From positions 124,001-188,000 of the forward strand of contig NZ_CP051144.1 of assembly GCF_012317385.1 (NCBI RefSeq): 64,000 nt of DNA, written 5' to 3'. The stretch is from Romboutsia sp. CE17 (GTDB taxonomy: Bacteria > Bacillota > Clostridia > Peptostreptococcales > Peptostreptococcaceae). The position numbers and the translations under genes are program-made. The notes beneath the pieces are model-generated. The model searched no databases, had not been told where the DNA came from, and was given only the letters and a program-made list of their open reading frames with translations. Of the stretch, positions 1-9,481 are shown one piece after another (within the stretch, counting starts at the first letter, position 1; every line of letters starts with the position of its first letter).

Positions 1-451
1 TAAGTATATACCGGCTGAAAGTATATATGCTATATTTGAAGTAAAGCAGGAATTAAATAAAGATAATATATTGTATGCATCAGATAAAGCTAAAAGTGTA
101 AGGAGATTACATAGAACATCAGCTAAAATATATCATGCAGGAGGATGTCACCCACCTAAAGCTCATAGTAAAATATTAGCTGGAATACTCACTTTATCAT
201 GTTCATGGTCAGAAGGATTGGGTTCTACATTTAAGAAGAATATGAAAGAGTTATGTTCAAATGGAGAATTAAATTTAGGATGTATTTTAGAGTCAGGATC
301 ATTTAAATATAATGATGATGTATTAGAAATAAAAGATGGAGATAATGCATTAATGTCATTCTTTTTAAATTTATTAATAGAGTTACAAAAGCTAGGAACA
401 ATACCTGCTATGGATATAAATTATTATTTGGATGCATTAGATAGAGAATAA
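1..451 (+). CDS. DUF6602-like protein, 5' truncated by window edge
   Basis: The reading frame is open from base 2 (first residues KYIPAESIYAIFEVK) to the TAA at 449-451, so this is the last 149 residues of a gene that begins outside the window. The IPAES-x-YA-x-FEVK segment followed by SVRRLHRTSA resembles the DUF6602 family, proteins of unknown function with a nuclease-like E-x-K core. This assignment is from recalled family patterns. A TTG at 71 is internal and need not be the start. No partner gene is visible because the upstream side is missing; the next gene (kdpF) starts 327 bases later behind a terminator. Confidence 0.6.
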   Translation, partial: KYIPAESIYAIFEVKQELNKDNILYASDKAKSVRRLHRTSAKIYHAGGCHPPKAHSKILAGILTLSCSWSEGLGSTFKKNMKELCSNGELNLGCILESGSFKYNDDVLEIKDGDNALMSFFLNLLIELQKLGTIPAMDINYYLDALDRE

Positions 452-778
452 ATATTTTATACATAATAATATCACGAAGACATTATAGTTTTACAACTTT
501 GATTAAAAATTGTGGATTTGATTTTTGCGATTCATCTCCACCATTGAAATTCACGAAAAAGTATTATAAAAATTGATTCTGTAGATATATAATATACGAT
601 ATCTACATTATATAATGCCACGAATAAAAAGTTAAGATTGAATAAAAAAGGTGAACTTAGATTAAGTTCACCTTTTTTTATGCAATCTTAATACTATTTT
701 AATACATTCCATATATGTCTTAACACAATTTTAAAAGTGCAAATTATATACTTGATTTATACAAAGGAGGATTTATAT
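452..778 (+). promoter_or_regulatory. kdp leader region
   Basis: A 327-base non-coding stretch before kdpF. It holds three CACGAA motifs (473-478, 552-557, 619-624), a 9-bp perfect inverted repeat TGTAGATAT/ATATCTACA at 580-588 and 599-607, and an intrinsic terminator at 650-680, about 100 bases before kdpF. The inverted repeat could be a KdpE operator and the terminator could act as an attenuator; both are inference. I do not see the conserved blocks of the ydaO c-di-AMP riboswitch. Confidence 0.35.
650..680 (+). terminator. Intrinsic terminator upstream of kdpF
   Basis: Perfect 10-bp stem GGTGAACTTA/TAAGTTCACC (650-659, 663-672), 3-base loop, then a T-run at 673-679. It either ends transcription of the upstream DUF6602 gene or attenuates kdp transcription. 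Confidence 0.8.
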
Positions 779-865
779 ATGCAAGTATTAATTGGTATTA
801 TCGGTTTAGTAGCCACAACTTTATTAATTTATTATTTTGTAATTCTTATGAGGGGGGACAAATAA
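779..865 (+). CDS. kdpF: KdpF, small subunit of the Kdp potassium ATPase
   Basis: This 28-residue single-helix membrane peptide (MQVLIGIIGLVATTLLIYYF then VILMRGDK) matches the usual length (about 29) of KdpF, which stabilises the KdpFABC potassium pump in the membrane. An AAAGGAGG ribosome-binding site lies 7-8 bases before the ATG. Its TAA shares one base with the kdpA ATG (TAATG at 863-867), implying translational coupling. The gene is too short for most gene finders; position and hydrophobic pattern make the call secure. Confidence 0.85.
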   Translation: MQVLIGIIGLVATTLLIYYFVILMRGDK

Positions 866-2682
866 TGACACATACAATTTTACAGTATGTATTTTACTTA
901 GCTATTCTAGTTATTCTTGCAATACCATTTGGCGGATATATAGGAAGAGTAATGAATGGAGAAAAAGTATTTTTAACAAAGATAATATCTCCATGTGAAA
1001 AATTTTTATATAAAGTGATGAGAGTAAATGAACATGAAGAAATGAATTGGAAGAAATATTTATGCTCTATACTTTTATTTAATGTTATAGGTTTTATATT
1101 TCTCTTTTTATTGCAAATTCTTCAAGGAGTATTATTTGGAAATCCACAAAAGATACCTGGAGTATCTTGGGATTTAGCATTTAATACAGCAGTAAGTTTT
1201 ATTACGAATACAAACTGGCAAGCATACAGTGGGGAATCAGGATTAAGCTATTTAACTCAAACTCTTGGGCTTACAGTTCAAAACTTTGTATCGGCTGCAA
1301 CAGGAATTGCCGTATTATTTGCACTAATTCGTGGTTTTATAAAAGTAAAATCAAATGGACTTGGGAACTTCTGGGTTGATATGACCAAGACCATTTTATA
1401 TATATTAATACCTTTAAATATAGTAGTTTCTGTAGGTCTTGTATCTCAAGGTGTTGTACAAAATTTAAAACCAGCAGAAACAGTTCAATTACTTGAACCA
1501 ATTGCTATTGATAAAGAAGGTAATATTATTGAAAATGCTATTATAGATACTAATTCAAATACAGTCTCAGTAGATGGAAAAATTGTAGATGATGCAGAAA
1601 TAATAAAAGAAGAAATTATACCTTTAGGACCAGCAGCAAGTCAGGTTGCTATTAAACAAACAGGTACGAATGGTGGTGGTTTCTATGGTACAAATTCAGC
1701 ACATCCACTTGAAAACCCAACAATTATTTCGAATCTAATAGAGATGATTTCTATTTTACTTATACCAGCAGCTTTATGCTTTACATTTGGTAAGTGTGTT
1801 AATAATAAAAAGCAAGGTACAGCTATATTTATGGCTATGTTTATAGTATTAGTATTAGCACTTGGTACAGTTGCTGTTAATGAGCAATTAGCAACACCAC
1901 AAATTGCTCAAAATGGAATGGTTGATATATCTACTGTTAATCAAGCTGGTGGAAATATGGAAGGTAAAGAAGCACGCTTTGGTATAGTTGCTTCATCTAC
2001 ATGGGCAACATTTACAACTGCTGCATCAAATGGATCAGTAAACTCTATGCACGATAGTTATACACCACTTGGTGGTATGGTAACCATGTTACTAATGCAA
2101 CTTGGTGGAGTTATATTTGGTGGTTCGGGATCTGGTCTTTATGGAATGCTTATATTTGTAATATTAACAGTGTTTATTGGCGGACTTATGGTTGGAAGGA
2201 CACCAGAGTTTTTAGGGAAGAAAATAGAACCATTTGAAATGAAATGGGCAATGTTAGTTTGTCTTGCTACTCCAATTGCTATTTTAGTTGGTAGTAGTAT
2301 AGCAGTAGTTTTCCCTGGTATTGAGGAGAGCCTTGGGAACTTAGGTGCACATGGATTCTCAGAATTACTATATACTTATTCGTCAGCTGGTGGTAATAAT
2401 GGATCTGCATTTGCTGGATTTAATGCAAATACAGTATTTTTAAATATAACTTTAGGATTTGTAATGTTATTTGCAAGATTCGTACCAATGATAGGAGTAT
2501 TAGCTATTGCAGGAAATCTTGCTAAGAAGAAAAAAATAGTAACAACATCAGGGACACTGTCTACAACAAATGGATTATTTGTATTTATGTTAATAATAAT
2601 AGTTCTTTTAGTTGGAGCACTTAGTTTCTTCCCAGCGCTTTCACTGGGTCCAATAGCAGAATACTTTAGTTCAATATTATAG
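865..2682 (+). CDS. kdpA: KdpA, potassium-binding channel subunit
   Basis: KdpA is the channel-like subunit that selects K+ for the Kdp P-type pump. The 605-residue protein is rich in membrane helices and shows the four pore-loop signatures in order: TNTNWQAYSGE (about residue 112), GTNGGGFYGTNSAHP (about 270), NGSVNSMHDSYTPLGG (about 390) and GGNNGSAFAGF (about 510). Length is normal for Gram-positive KdpA (550-600). A moderately long non-conserved stretch at about 205-250 is probably an external loop. It overlaps kdpF by one base and is followed after 13 bases by kdpB, so it belongs to the kdpFABC operon. Confidence 0.97.
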   Translation: MTHTILQYVFYLAILVILAIPFGGYIGRVMNGEKVFLTKIISPCEKFLYKVMRVNEHEEMNWKKYLCSILLFNVIGFIFLFLLQILQGVLFGNPQKIPGVSWDLAFNTAVSFITNTNWQAYSGESGLSYLTQTLGLTVQNFVSAATGIAVLFALIRGFIKVKSNGLGNFWVDMTKTILYILIPLNIVVSVGLVSQGVVQNLKPAETVQLLEPIAIDKEGNIIENAIIDTNSNTVSVDGKIVDDAEIIKEEIIPLGPAASQVAIKQTGTNGGGFYGTNSAHPLENPTIISNLIEMISILLIPAALCFTFGKCVNNKKQGTAIFMAMFIVLVLALGTVAVNEQLATPQIAQNGMVDISTVNQAGGNMEGKEARFGIVASSTWATFTTAASNGSVNSMHDSYTPLGGMVTMLLMQLGGVIFGGSGSGLYGMLIFVILTVFIGGLMVGRTPEFLGKKIEPFEMKWAMLVCLATPIAILVGSSIAVVFPGIEESLGNLGAHGFSELLYTYSSAGGNNGSAFAGFNANTVFLNITLGFVMLFARFVPMIGVLAIAGNLAKKKKIVTTSGTLSTTNGLFVFMLIIIVLLVGALSFFPALSLGPIAEYFSSIL

Positions 2683-2695
2683 GGGGAGTTAGAAG

Positions 2696-4765
2696 ATGGA
2701 ATTAAAAACACAAACATCTCTTGCTGATAAAAAAACATTAGTAAGAGCTGTTAAAGATTCATTTATAAAGTTAAAACCAAAAACACAAAAAGAAAATCCT
2801 GTTATGTTATTAGTTTATATATCAGCTATTTTAACAAGTGTACTTTGGATAGTATCTTTATTTGGAATTAAAGATGCACCCTCTGGATATACACTAGCCA
2901 TAGCTATAATACTTTGGCTTACTGTATTATTTTCAAATTTTGCTGAAGCTATTGCAGAAGGAAGAGGAAAAGCTCAGGCAGATTCTTTAAGAGCATCGAA
3001 AAAAGATGTTGATGCATATAAGATTAATTCAATAGAAGAAAAGGACGAAGTAACAGTAGTTTCTTCATCTACACTAAAAAAAGGTGACATTGTAATTGTT
3101 AAGGCAGGAGAACAAATACCTGCTGATGGTGAAGTAATAGAAGGTGCGGCTTCTGTTGATGAAAGTGCTATAACTGGAGAATCTGCTCCAGTTATCCGTG
3201 AAAGTGGTGGTGACCGTAGTGCCGTTACAGGTGGAACTACTGTTACTTCTGACTGGATAGTAGTTAAGATAACAAGTGAACAAGGTGAGAGTTTCTTAGA
3301 TAAAATGATTGCAATGGTTGAAGGTGCTGCAAGAAAGAAAACACCAAATGAAAAGGCCCTTGAAATATTTCTTGTTGCTTTATCTATAATATTTATTTTA
3401 GTAACTATGTCACTTTATACTTATTCAATATTTGTATCAAAACAAGTTGGTGTTGAAAATCCAACTTCTATTACGACTTTAGTAGCATTACTTGTATGTT
3501 TAGCACCAACAACAATAGGAGCTTTACTTTCTGCAATAGGTATAGCAGGTATGAGTAGACTTAATCAAGCTAACGTACTTGCTATGAGTGGTCGTGCTAT
3601 TGAAGCAGCAGGAGATGTTGATATATTAATGCTAGATAAAACTGGTACAATTACACTTGGAAATCGTCAAGCAAGTGAGTTTATACCTGTTGATGGAACA
3701 TCTCCTGAAGAATTAGCTGATGCAGCACAATTATCTTCTTTGGCAGATGAGACTCCAGAAGGAAGAAGTATAGTTATTTTAGCAAAAGAAGAGTTCGGTA
3801 TAAGAGGTAGAAATCTAAATGAAAAAGATATTAAATTTATACCTTTCACAGCTAAAACTCGTATGAGTGGAGTTGATTACGATGGAGATGAAATTAGAAA
3901 AGGTGCAGCAGATTCGATTAAAGATTATATAGTAAAATCTGGAGGAGTTTATAGTCAAGAATGTGAAGATGCTGTTGTAAAAATATCTAATCAAGGTGGA
4001 ACACCATTAGTAGTTACAAAAAATAAGAAGGTGTTAGGTGTAATACACTTAAAAGATATAATTAAACAAGGTGTTAAAGAAAAGTTTGCAGATTTAAGAA
4101 AAATGGGAATAAAAACAATAATGATAACAGGAGATAACCCTCTTACTGCTGCTGCAATAGCTGCCGAAGCTGGGGTAGATGATTTTCTTGCAGAAGCTAC
4201 ACCAGAAGGTAAGTTAAAATTAATAAGAGATTTTCAGAGAAAAGGACATTTAGTAGCTATGACAGGTGATGGAACAAATGATGCTCCAGCTCTTGCTCAA
4301 GCAGATGTTGCTGTTGCTATGAACTCTGGAACACAAGCAGCTAAGGAAGCTGGTAATATGGTTGACTTAGATTCTTCTCCTACTAAATTAATAGATATAG
4401 TGCGTATAGGTAAACAACTTTTAATGACAAGAGGTAGTTTAACAACTTTTTCAATTGCTAATGACCTTGCTAAATATTTTGCCATAATACCATCACTATT
4501 TTTAGGATTATATCCTCAACTTTCAGCATTAAATATAATGAATCTTTATAGTCCTCAAAGTGCAATATTATCAGCAATAATATACAACGCATTAATAATT
4601 ATTGCATTAATACCGTTGGCTTTAAAAGGTGTAAAATATCGTGAAGTATCAGCAGAGAAACTTCTTTCTAGAAATCTTTTAATATACGGATTAGGAGGTA
4701 TTATAGCTCCATTTATATCTATTAAAATAATAGACGTGATATTAGTATTCTTTGGTTTAGTATAA
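2696..4765 (+). CDS. kdpB: KdpB, P-type ATPase catalytic subunit
   Basis: KdpB hydrolyses ATP to drive K+ uptake. The 689-residue protein carries the P-type ATPase landmarks: actuator motif TGES (around residue 160), the phosphorylated Asp in DKTGTIT (about 314), and [11 protein letters not shown] in the P domain (about 525). The Ser of TGES corresponds to the inhibitory phosphorylation site known in E. coli KdpB. A GGGGGAG ribosome-binding site precedes the ATG at 2696. kdpC follows after 63 bases. Nothing suggests damage. Confidence 0.97.
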   Translation: MELKTQTSLADKKTLVRAVKDSFIKLKPKTQKENPVMLLVYISAILTSVLWIVSLFGIKDAPSGYTLAIAIILWLTVLFSNFAEAIAEGRGKAQADSLRASKKDVDAYKINSIEEKDEVTVVSSSTLKKGDIVIVKAGEQIPADGEVIEGAASVDESAITGESAPVIRESGGDRSAVTGGTTVTSDWIVVKITSEQGESFLDKMIAMVEGAARKKTPNEKALEIFLVALSIIFILVTMSLYTYSIFVSKQVGVENPTSITTLVALLVCLAPTTIGALLSAIGIAGMSRLNQANVLAMSGRAIEAAGDVDILMLDKTGTITLGNRQASEFIPVDGTSPEELADAAQLSSLADETPEGRSIVILAKEEFGIRGRNLNEKDIKFIPFTAKTRMSGVDYDGDEIRKGAADSIKDYIVKSGGVYSQECEDAVVKISNQGGTPLVVTKNKKVLGVIHLKDIIKQGVKEKFADLRKMGIKTIMITGDNPLTAAAIAAEAGVDDFLAEATPEGKLKLIRDFQRKGHLVAMTGDGTNDAPALAQADVAVAMNSGTQAAKEAGNMVDLDSSPTKLIDIVRIGKQLLMTRGSLTTFSIANDLAKYFAIIPSLFLGLYPQLSALNIMNLYSPQSAILSAIIYNALIIIALIPLALKGVKYREVSAEKLLSRNLLIYGLGGIIAPFISIKIIDVILVFFGLV

Positions 4766-4828
4766 GAAAATAATTATGATAATGAATAGATGTATAATTT
4801 TTTTATATATAATTGGAGGTAATAAATT

Positions 4829-5434
4829 ATGAGTAATATTAAATCACTTTTTACTAATGCTATACTATCATTTGTAGTATTTACATTAGTTTGTGGTGTG
4901 TTATATACAGGATCTATCACAGCTATAGCTCAAGTTGTGTTTCCTGAAAAATCTAATGGAAGTATTATAGAAGTAGATGGTAAGAAATATGGATCAGAGT
5001 TAATTGCTCAACAATATACTGATGAAAAACATATGTGGGGACGTATAATGAAAATAGATACAGTAACATATACTGATGAGAATGGTAAGAAATTAATGTA
5101 TTCAACACCCTCTAATTTAAGCCCTGCTAGTGATGAATATAAGGAGCTTGTTTCCAAAAGAGTTAAAGCAATAAAAAGTTATCATGGATATAATGCTGAT
5201 AAACCAATTCCAGTTGATTTAGTTACAGTATCTGGTAGCGGCCTAGATCCTCATATATCTCTTGCTGCTGCTCAATATCAGATTAAAAGAATTGCAGAGA
5301 ATAATTATATAGATGAAAGCCTAGTTGAAGAGATAGTTGATAAATGCACAGAGAAACCTTTTTTAGGATTCTTAGGTGAGACAACTGTTAATGTTCTTAA
5401 AGTTAATTTAATGATTGATGGAATATTATCATAA
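4829..5434 (+). CDS. kdpC: KdpC, chaperone-like subunit of Kdp ATPase
   Basis: KdpC has one N-terminal membrane helix (about residues 12-34) and an external domain that helps KdpB bind ATP. The 201-residue length and the motif VTVSGSGLDPHISLAAAQYQ (about 132-151) are typical. It is preceded by a TTGGAGG ribosome-binding site and followed by a strong terminator, so kdpFABC forms a transcription unit separate from kdpDE. Confidence 0.95.
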   Translation: MSNIKSLFTNAILSFVVFTLVCGVLYTGSITAIAQVVFPEKSNGSIIEVDGKKYGSELIAQQYTDEKHMWGRIMKIDTVTYTDENGKKLMYSTPSNLSPASDEYKELVSKRVKAIKSYHGYNADKPIPVDLVTVSGSGLDPHISLAAAQYQIKRIAENNYIDESLVEEIVDKCTEKPFLGFLGETTVNVLKVNLMIDGILS

Positions 5435-5463
5435 TATGATTATTATAAAAAGTATATTATACG

Positions 5464-5502
5464 AAAGTACAAAACTTATGATAAGGGTTTTGTACTTTTT
5501 TA
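5464..5502 (+). terminator. Terminator of kdpFABC
   Basis: Perfect 12-bp stem AAAGTACAAAAC/GTTTTGTACTTT (5464-5475, 5487-5498) followed by T's. It separates the pump genes from kdpDE, which therefore probably has its own promoter; a GATATAAT -10-like box lies at 5583-5590. Confidence 0.85.
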
Positions 5503-5652
5503 GTATAAAAAGTTATAGGATAAGATTGATTAATAGTTTTATTTTAAATGTATATTAAATTATAAAACTTTCTTAATAATAATGATATAATGAGATAATT
5601 ATCAATATTATATAATTTGTTATACATTTATTATACATTGGAGGAAATATGT

Positions 5653-8349
5653 ATGATAGAAAAAAGGGCAAATCCTGATAGGATTTTGAAAAAGATAAAT
5701 GAAGAAGCTGAAAGGCAGAAACGTGGACAATTAAAAATATTTTTTGGTTATGCAGCCGGAGTCGGGAAAACTTACGCAATGTTAGAGGCGGCTCATTTAG
5801 CAAAAAAGCGTGGTATAGATGTAGTTGTAGGATACATAGAACCACATACAAGACCAGAAACTATGGATTTACTAAAAGGGCTTGAAGTGTTGCCAACTAA
5901 ATCCATATCACATAAGGGGATAAATTTAAATGAATTTGATATAGATAGTGCAATAGAACGAAATCCAGAATTAATTTTAATTGATGAATTAGCACATACA
6001 AATGCAAGTGGTTGTCGTCATTTAAAAAGATACCAAGATATTAATGAATTATTAAAATTAGGAATTAATGTTTATACAACAGTAAATGTTCAACACATAG
6101 AGAGCCTTAATGACATCGTTGCATCTATTACAGGAGTAATGGTGAGAGAGAGAATACCTGACCATATTTTTGATAATGCAAGTCAAGTTGAACTTGTTGA
6201 TATAGAACCAGAAGAATTAATAGAAAGATTAAATAACGGTAAGATATATAAAGCTAAGCAGGCTCAAATGGCCATAGAAAATTTTTTCTCATTAGAAAAC
6301 CTTACTGCATTAAGAGAAATATCTCTAAGGCAAACAGCAGATCATGTTAACAGAATATCTGAAAAGGTTAAAAATATTCAAGAAAATGAGTATTTTACAG
6401 ATGAAAATATATTAGTTTGTTTATCCTCATCTCCTTCTAATCCTAAGATAATAAGAACTGGAGCTAGGATGGCTAAAGCATTTAAAGGAGAATTTACAGC
6501 TTTATTTGTTGAGACATCTGATTTTGAGAATATGGATAATGAAGATAAAAAGAGATTGAGAAGTAATACTCGTTTGGCACAACAACTTGGAGCTAATATT
6601 GAAACAGTTTATGGAGATGATATAGCTTTTCAAATTGCAGAGTTTGCAAGGTTATCAGGAGTATCAAAGATAATTCTTGGAAGAAGCAGTATAAAAAGAA
6701 AGTTTTTATTTGGGAAAATGTCTTTAACAGAAAGGCTTACTTCATATGCTCCTAACCTTGATATATATATTATACCTGATAAATCATCATTAAATTATTA
6801 TGGTAAAAAAATAAAAAAAACTAAACAAAAATTCACATTAGTAGATTTTTTAAAGTCACTTTTGATTTTAACTATATCTACTATACTGAGCTTTATTTTC
6901 CATTCATTAGGGTTTGGTGATGCTAATATAATAACCGTATACATATTGGGAGTGCTAGTTACTGCAGTTGTAACAGAGAGTAAACTTCAAAGTATTATAT
7001 CATCATTAATTAGTGTTTTTGTATTTAATTTATTTTTTATTAATCCAAGATTTACGTTTGGTTTTTATGATGAAGGATACTATGTGACATTTATTATTAT
7101 GTTTATATCCGCAATGCTTACTGGTTCTTTGGCATCAAAAATAAAGGAACAAGTAACTCAATCTACACAGATTGCTTATAGGACAAAAGTATTACTTGAA
7201 ACTAATCGACTTATACAACAAGCTAATGATAGAGATGGAATAATAAAAGTAATTGCTATACAACTAATGAAATTACTAAATAAGGATATAGTTTTTTATA
7301 GTGCAAATGATGGGAAGTTGTCAGAGCCTATGATATTTCCTATTAATGAAGCTAATATAGATTTATCAAGTTATGTTTCGGAAAATGAAAAAGCAGTAGC
7401 TCAATGGGTATATAAGAATAATAAGCGTGCAGGTGCGACGACAAATACACTTGGAAATTCAAAATGTTTATATTTTGCTATAAGAGTTTCTGGAAGAGTT
7501 TATGGGGTTATCGGAATAGCAATAGAAAATGAACCAATAGACTCTTTTAATAATAATATTATGCTATCAATGCTAGGAGAATGTGGAATAGCTTTAGAAA
7601 ATGAGTTTATACGCAAACAAAAGGAAGAGGCAGCAACGTTAGCTAAGAATGAGCAATTAAGAGCAAATCTTCTTCGTTGTATATCTCATGATTTGCGTAC
7701 GCCTCTTACTGGTATTTATGGTAATGCATCTATGTTATTAAATAATGAAGATAAAATTTCTAAAGAAAATAAAGAACAGATTTATTTAGATATATATGAA
7801 GATTCTTTGTGGCTAATAAATCTTGTAGAAAACTTATTAGCTGCTACAAAAATTGAAGATGGAAGTATGAAGATAAAGTTAGAGGGAGAATTTGTAGAAG
7901 AAGTTATAAATGAAGCACTACGTCATATTAAAAGAAAAAATATTAATCATACAATTGAAATAACACAAGATGAGGACTATCTTCTAGCTAAAATGGATGC
8001 TAGGTTAATTATTCAGGTCATTATAAATATTGTAGATAATGCTATTAAGTATACACCTGAAAATTCTCATATTCATATTCATACGAAAAAAGTAAATGAT
8101 ATGATTATGGTAGAAATTAGTGATAATGGAAATGGATTGTCAGATGAGGAAAAAGAGAAGATATTTGAAATGTTTTATACTTCAAATAATTCTATTGTTG
8201 ACAGTAAACGTAGCTTAGGGCTTGGGCTAGCTCTTTGTAAATCCATTATTACTGCACATGGAGGAGAAATAGGTGTAGTGAATAATATTCCACATGGAAC
8301 AAAGTTCTATTTTACTTTAAAATCTCAGGAGGTAAATTTGCATGAATAA
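5653..8349 (+). CDS. kdpD: KdpD, osmosensitive potassium-channel sensor histidine kinase
   Basis: KdpD senses K+ limitation and phosphorylates KdpE. Domains in order in the 898-residue protein: N-terminal KdpD domain with the Walker-A-like GYAAGVGKTYAML (about 33) and DELAHTNASG; a universal-stress-like domain (about 250-370); four closely spaced membrane helices (about 400-500); a GAF-like region; and a kinase core with CISHDLRTPLTG (phosphorylated His about 678), N-box NIVDNAIKYTP and GLGLALCKS. I chose the ATG at 5653 (MIEKRANPDR) because a GGAGGAAA ribosome-binding site sits just ahead; an in-frame TTG 36 bases upstream lacks one. The stop overlaps kdpE by 8 bases. Confidence 0.95.
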   Translation: MIEKRANPDRILKKINEEAERQKRGQLKIFFGYAAGVGKTYAMLEAAHLAKKRGIDVVVGYIEPHTRPETMDLLKGLEVLPTKSISHKGINLNEFDIDSAIERNPELILIDELAHTNASGCRHLKRYQDINELLKLGINVYTTVNVQHIESLNDIVASITGVMVRERIPDHIFDNASQVELVDIEPEELIERLNNGKIYKAKQAQMAIENFFSLENLTALREISLRQTADHVNRISEKVKNIQENEYFTDENILVCLSSSPSNPKIIRTGARMAKAFKGEFTALFVETSDFENMDNEDKKRLRSNTRLAQQLGANIETVYGDDIAFQIAEFARLSGVSKIILGRSSIKRKFLFGKMSLTERLTSYAPNLDIYIIPDKSSLNYYGKKIKKTKQKFTLVDFLKSLLILTISTILSFIFHSLGFGDANIITVYILGVLVTAVVTESKLQSIISSLISVFVFNLFFINPRFTFGFYDEGYYVTFIIMFISAMLTGSLASKIKEQVTQSTQIAYRTKVLLETNRLIQQANDRDGIIKVIAIQLMKLLNKDIVFYSANDGKLSEPMIFPINEANIDLSSYVSENEKAVAQWVYKNNKRAGATTNTLGNSKCLYFAIRVSGRVYGVIGIAIENEPIDSFNNNIMLSMLGECGIALENEFIRKQKEEAATLAKNEQLRANLLRCISHDLRTPLTGIYGNASMLLNNEDKISKENKEQIYLDIYEDSLWLINLVENLLAATKIEDGSMKIKLEGEFVEEVINEALRHIKRKNINHTIEITQDEDYLLAKMDARLIIQVIINIVDNAIKYTPENSHIHIHTKKVNDMIMVEISDNGNGLSDEEKEKIFEMFYTSNNSIVDSKRSLGLGLALCKSIITAHGGEIGVVNNIPHGTKFYFTLKSQEVNLHE

Positions 8350-9040
8350 GCCATTGATATTAGTCGTGGAAGATGACAATGCTATAAAAAATTTAATCAC
8401 AACAACACTAGAAGCTCATAATTATAAATATCATGTTGCTCAAACAGGAAATTCAGCAATACTAGAAGCTGTATCTAATAAGCCTGATGTAATATTTCTT
8501 GATTTAGGATTGCCTGATATTGATGGTATAGATATTATCAAGAAGATTAGATCATGGTCAAATGTACCAATAATTGTTATTAGTGCAAGGTCTGAAGATA
8601 AGGATAAAATAGAAGCATTGGATGCAGGCGCAGATGATTATTTAACAAAACCTTTCTCAGTAGATGAGTTGCTTGCAAGGCTTAGAGTTACTTTGCGTAG
8701 ATTAAATAATATTAGATTAAATGCAGGTGATGAAAGTTCAGTATTTAAAAATGGTGATTTAAAAATTGATTATATGTCTGGATGTGTTTATCTTAATGAA
8801 GAAGAAATACATTTGACACCGATAGAGTATAAGCTGATTTGCATACTTTCTAAAAATACAGGAAAAGTACTAACACATAAATTTATAACTAAGGAAGTTT
8901 GGGGGAGTTCATTAGAGAGTGATGTATCTTCTTTACGTGTATATATGGCTGTCCTTAGGAAAAAAATTGAATTGGATACCTCGAATCCTAAATATATACA
9001 AACCCATGTAGGGGTTGGGTATAGAATGATGAAGATATAA
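8342..9040 (+). CDS. kdpE: KdpE, OmpR-family response regulator
   Basis: The 232-residue regulator has a receiver domain with acidic pocket (D11, D12), phospho-acceptor D54 in FLDLGLPDIDG and Lys in TKPFS, followed by a winged-helix DNA-binding domain ending GVGYRMMKI. KdpE activates kdpFABC at low K+. It overlaps the end of kdpD by 8 bases, with its ribosome-binding site (AGGAGG) inside kdpD, so the two are translated as a unit. Confidence 0.96.
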   Translation: MNKPLILVVEDDNAIKNLITTTLEAHNYKYHVAQTGNSAILEAVSNKPDVIFLDLGLPDIDGIDIIKKIRSWSNVPIIVISARSEDKDKIEALDAGADDYLTKPFSVDELLARLRVTLRRLNNIRLNAGDESSVFKNGDLKIDYMSGCVYLNEEEIHLTPIEYKLICILSKNTGKVLTHKFITKEVWGSSLESDVSSLRVYMAVLRKKIELDTSNPKYIQTHVGVGYRMMKI

Positions 9041-9101
9041 TATTAAAATTTTGAAGATAAATAAAATAATTAATTTAAAGAAAATTGAGAATTTATAGTT
9101 G

Positions 9102-9179
9102 ACTCACGAAGTGAGTTTTGCTAGAATAAATTTAAAATTTATAAAACGTAATTACTTTGTTCGCCAAGATAAGTAATTA
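9102..9179 (+). promoter_or_regulatory. Structured leader: two hairpins
   Basis: Two stem-loops precede a strong terminator: ACTCAC-GAA-GTGAGT (9102-9116) and TAATTACTT/AAGTAATTA (9149-9157, 9171-9179) with a 13-base loop TGTTCGCCAAGAT. With the terminator at 9183-9234 this has the form of a riboswitch or attenuator ahead of the ATPase relic at 9251. I cannot match it to a known riboswitch class, including the yybP-ykoY manganese type that often precedes such pumps. Confidence 0.35.
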
Positions 9180-9182
9180 TTG

Positions 9183-9234
9183 GAGCCAATAGACTAGCCT
9201 TAGGCTTTATGGTTAGTCGATTGGCTCTTTTTTT
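9183..9234 (+). terminator. Intrinsic terminator after kdpE / before ATPase relic
   Basis: Long stem GAGCCAAT-A-GACTAGCC (9183-9199) pairing with GGTTAGTC-G-ATTGGCTC (9211-9227) with one mismatch and one G-U pair, then eight or more T's. It may end the kdpDE transcript or be the expression platform of the leader. Confidence 0.85.
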
Positions 9235-9250
9235 TGAAGCAGAGGGGATT

Positions 9251-9481
9251 ATGAAACAATATGAAAATGTCATACAAAGTAATGAAAGAAAATCAATTTT
9301 TCATCATATAATTGCTTCTTTTAAGGATATTACAATAATTATTCTTATGGTTGCTGTTGTTTTATCAACATATGTAGCTTTGACAACACACCCTGATAAT
9401 CTTACAGAGCCTATAGTAATTACAGGTAATATAAGCTTATCAAATTTAATAAAACTATTCGCTAAGAGATATTTGATTTAA
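9251..9481 (+). pseudogene. N-terminal remnant of a calcium-type P-type ATPase
   Basis: The 76-residue frame starts MKQYENVIQSNERKSIFHHI and continues through a membrane helix into THPDNLTEPIVI. This is the N-terminal cation-ATPase domain and first helix of calcium-translocating (PMCA-type) P-type ATPases, which are normally 800-900 residues. Homology stops at about residue 60 and the frame ends after SNLIKLFAKRYLI; no phosphorylation or hinge motif follows. The 3' end overlaps the convergent acetyltransferase gene, so a deletion probably removed the rest. The complete leader-terminator is still upstream. Confidence 0.7.

Noticed and set aside
452-700. A c-di-AMP (ydaO) riboswitch before kdp
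   Set aside because: Such switches do precede potassium genes, but the conserved GC-rich blocks are not present in this AT-rich leader.
5617-5652. An extended N-terminus of KdpD from an upstream TTG
   Set aside because: It lacks a ribosome-binding site, whereas ATG 5653 has GGAGGAAA and matches the usual KdpD start.
9102-9234. A yybP-ykoY manganese riboswitch before the ATPase relic
   Set aside because: The characteristic GGGGAGUAG-like and paired loops are absent; only simple hairpins and a terminator are seen.
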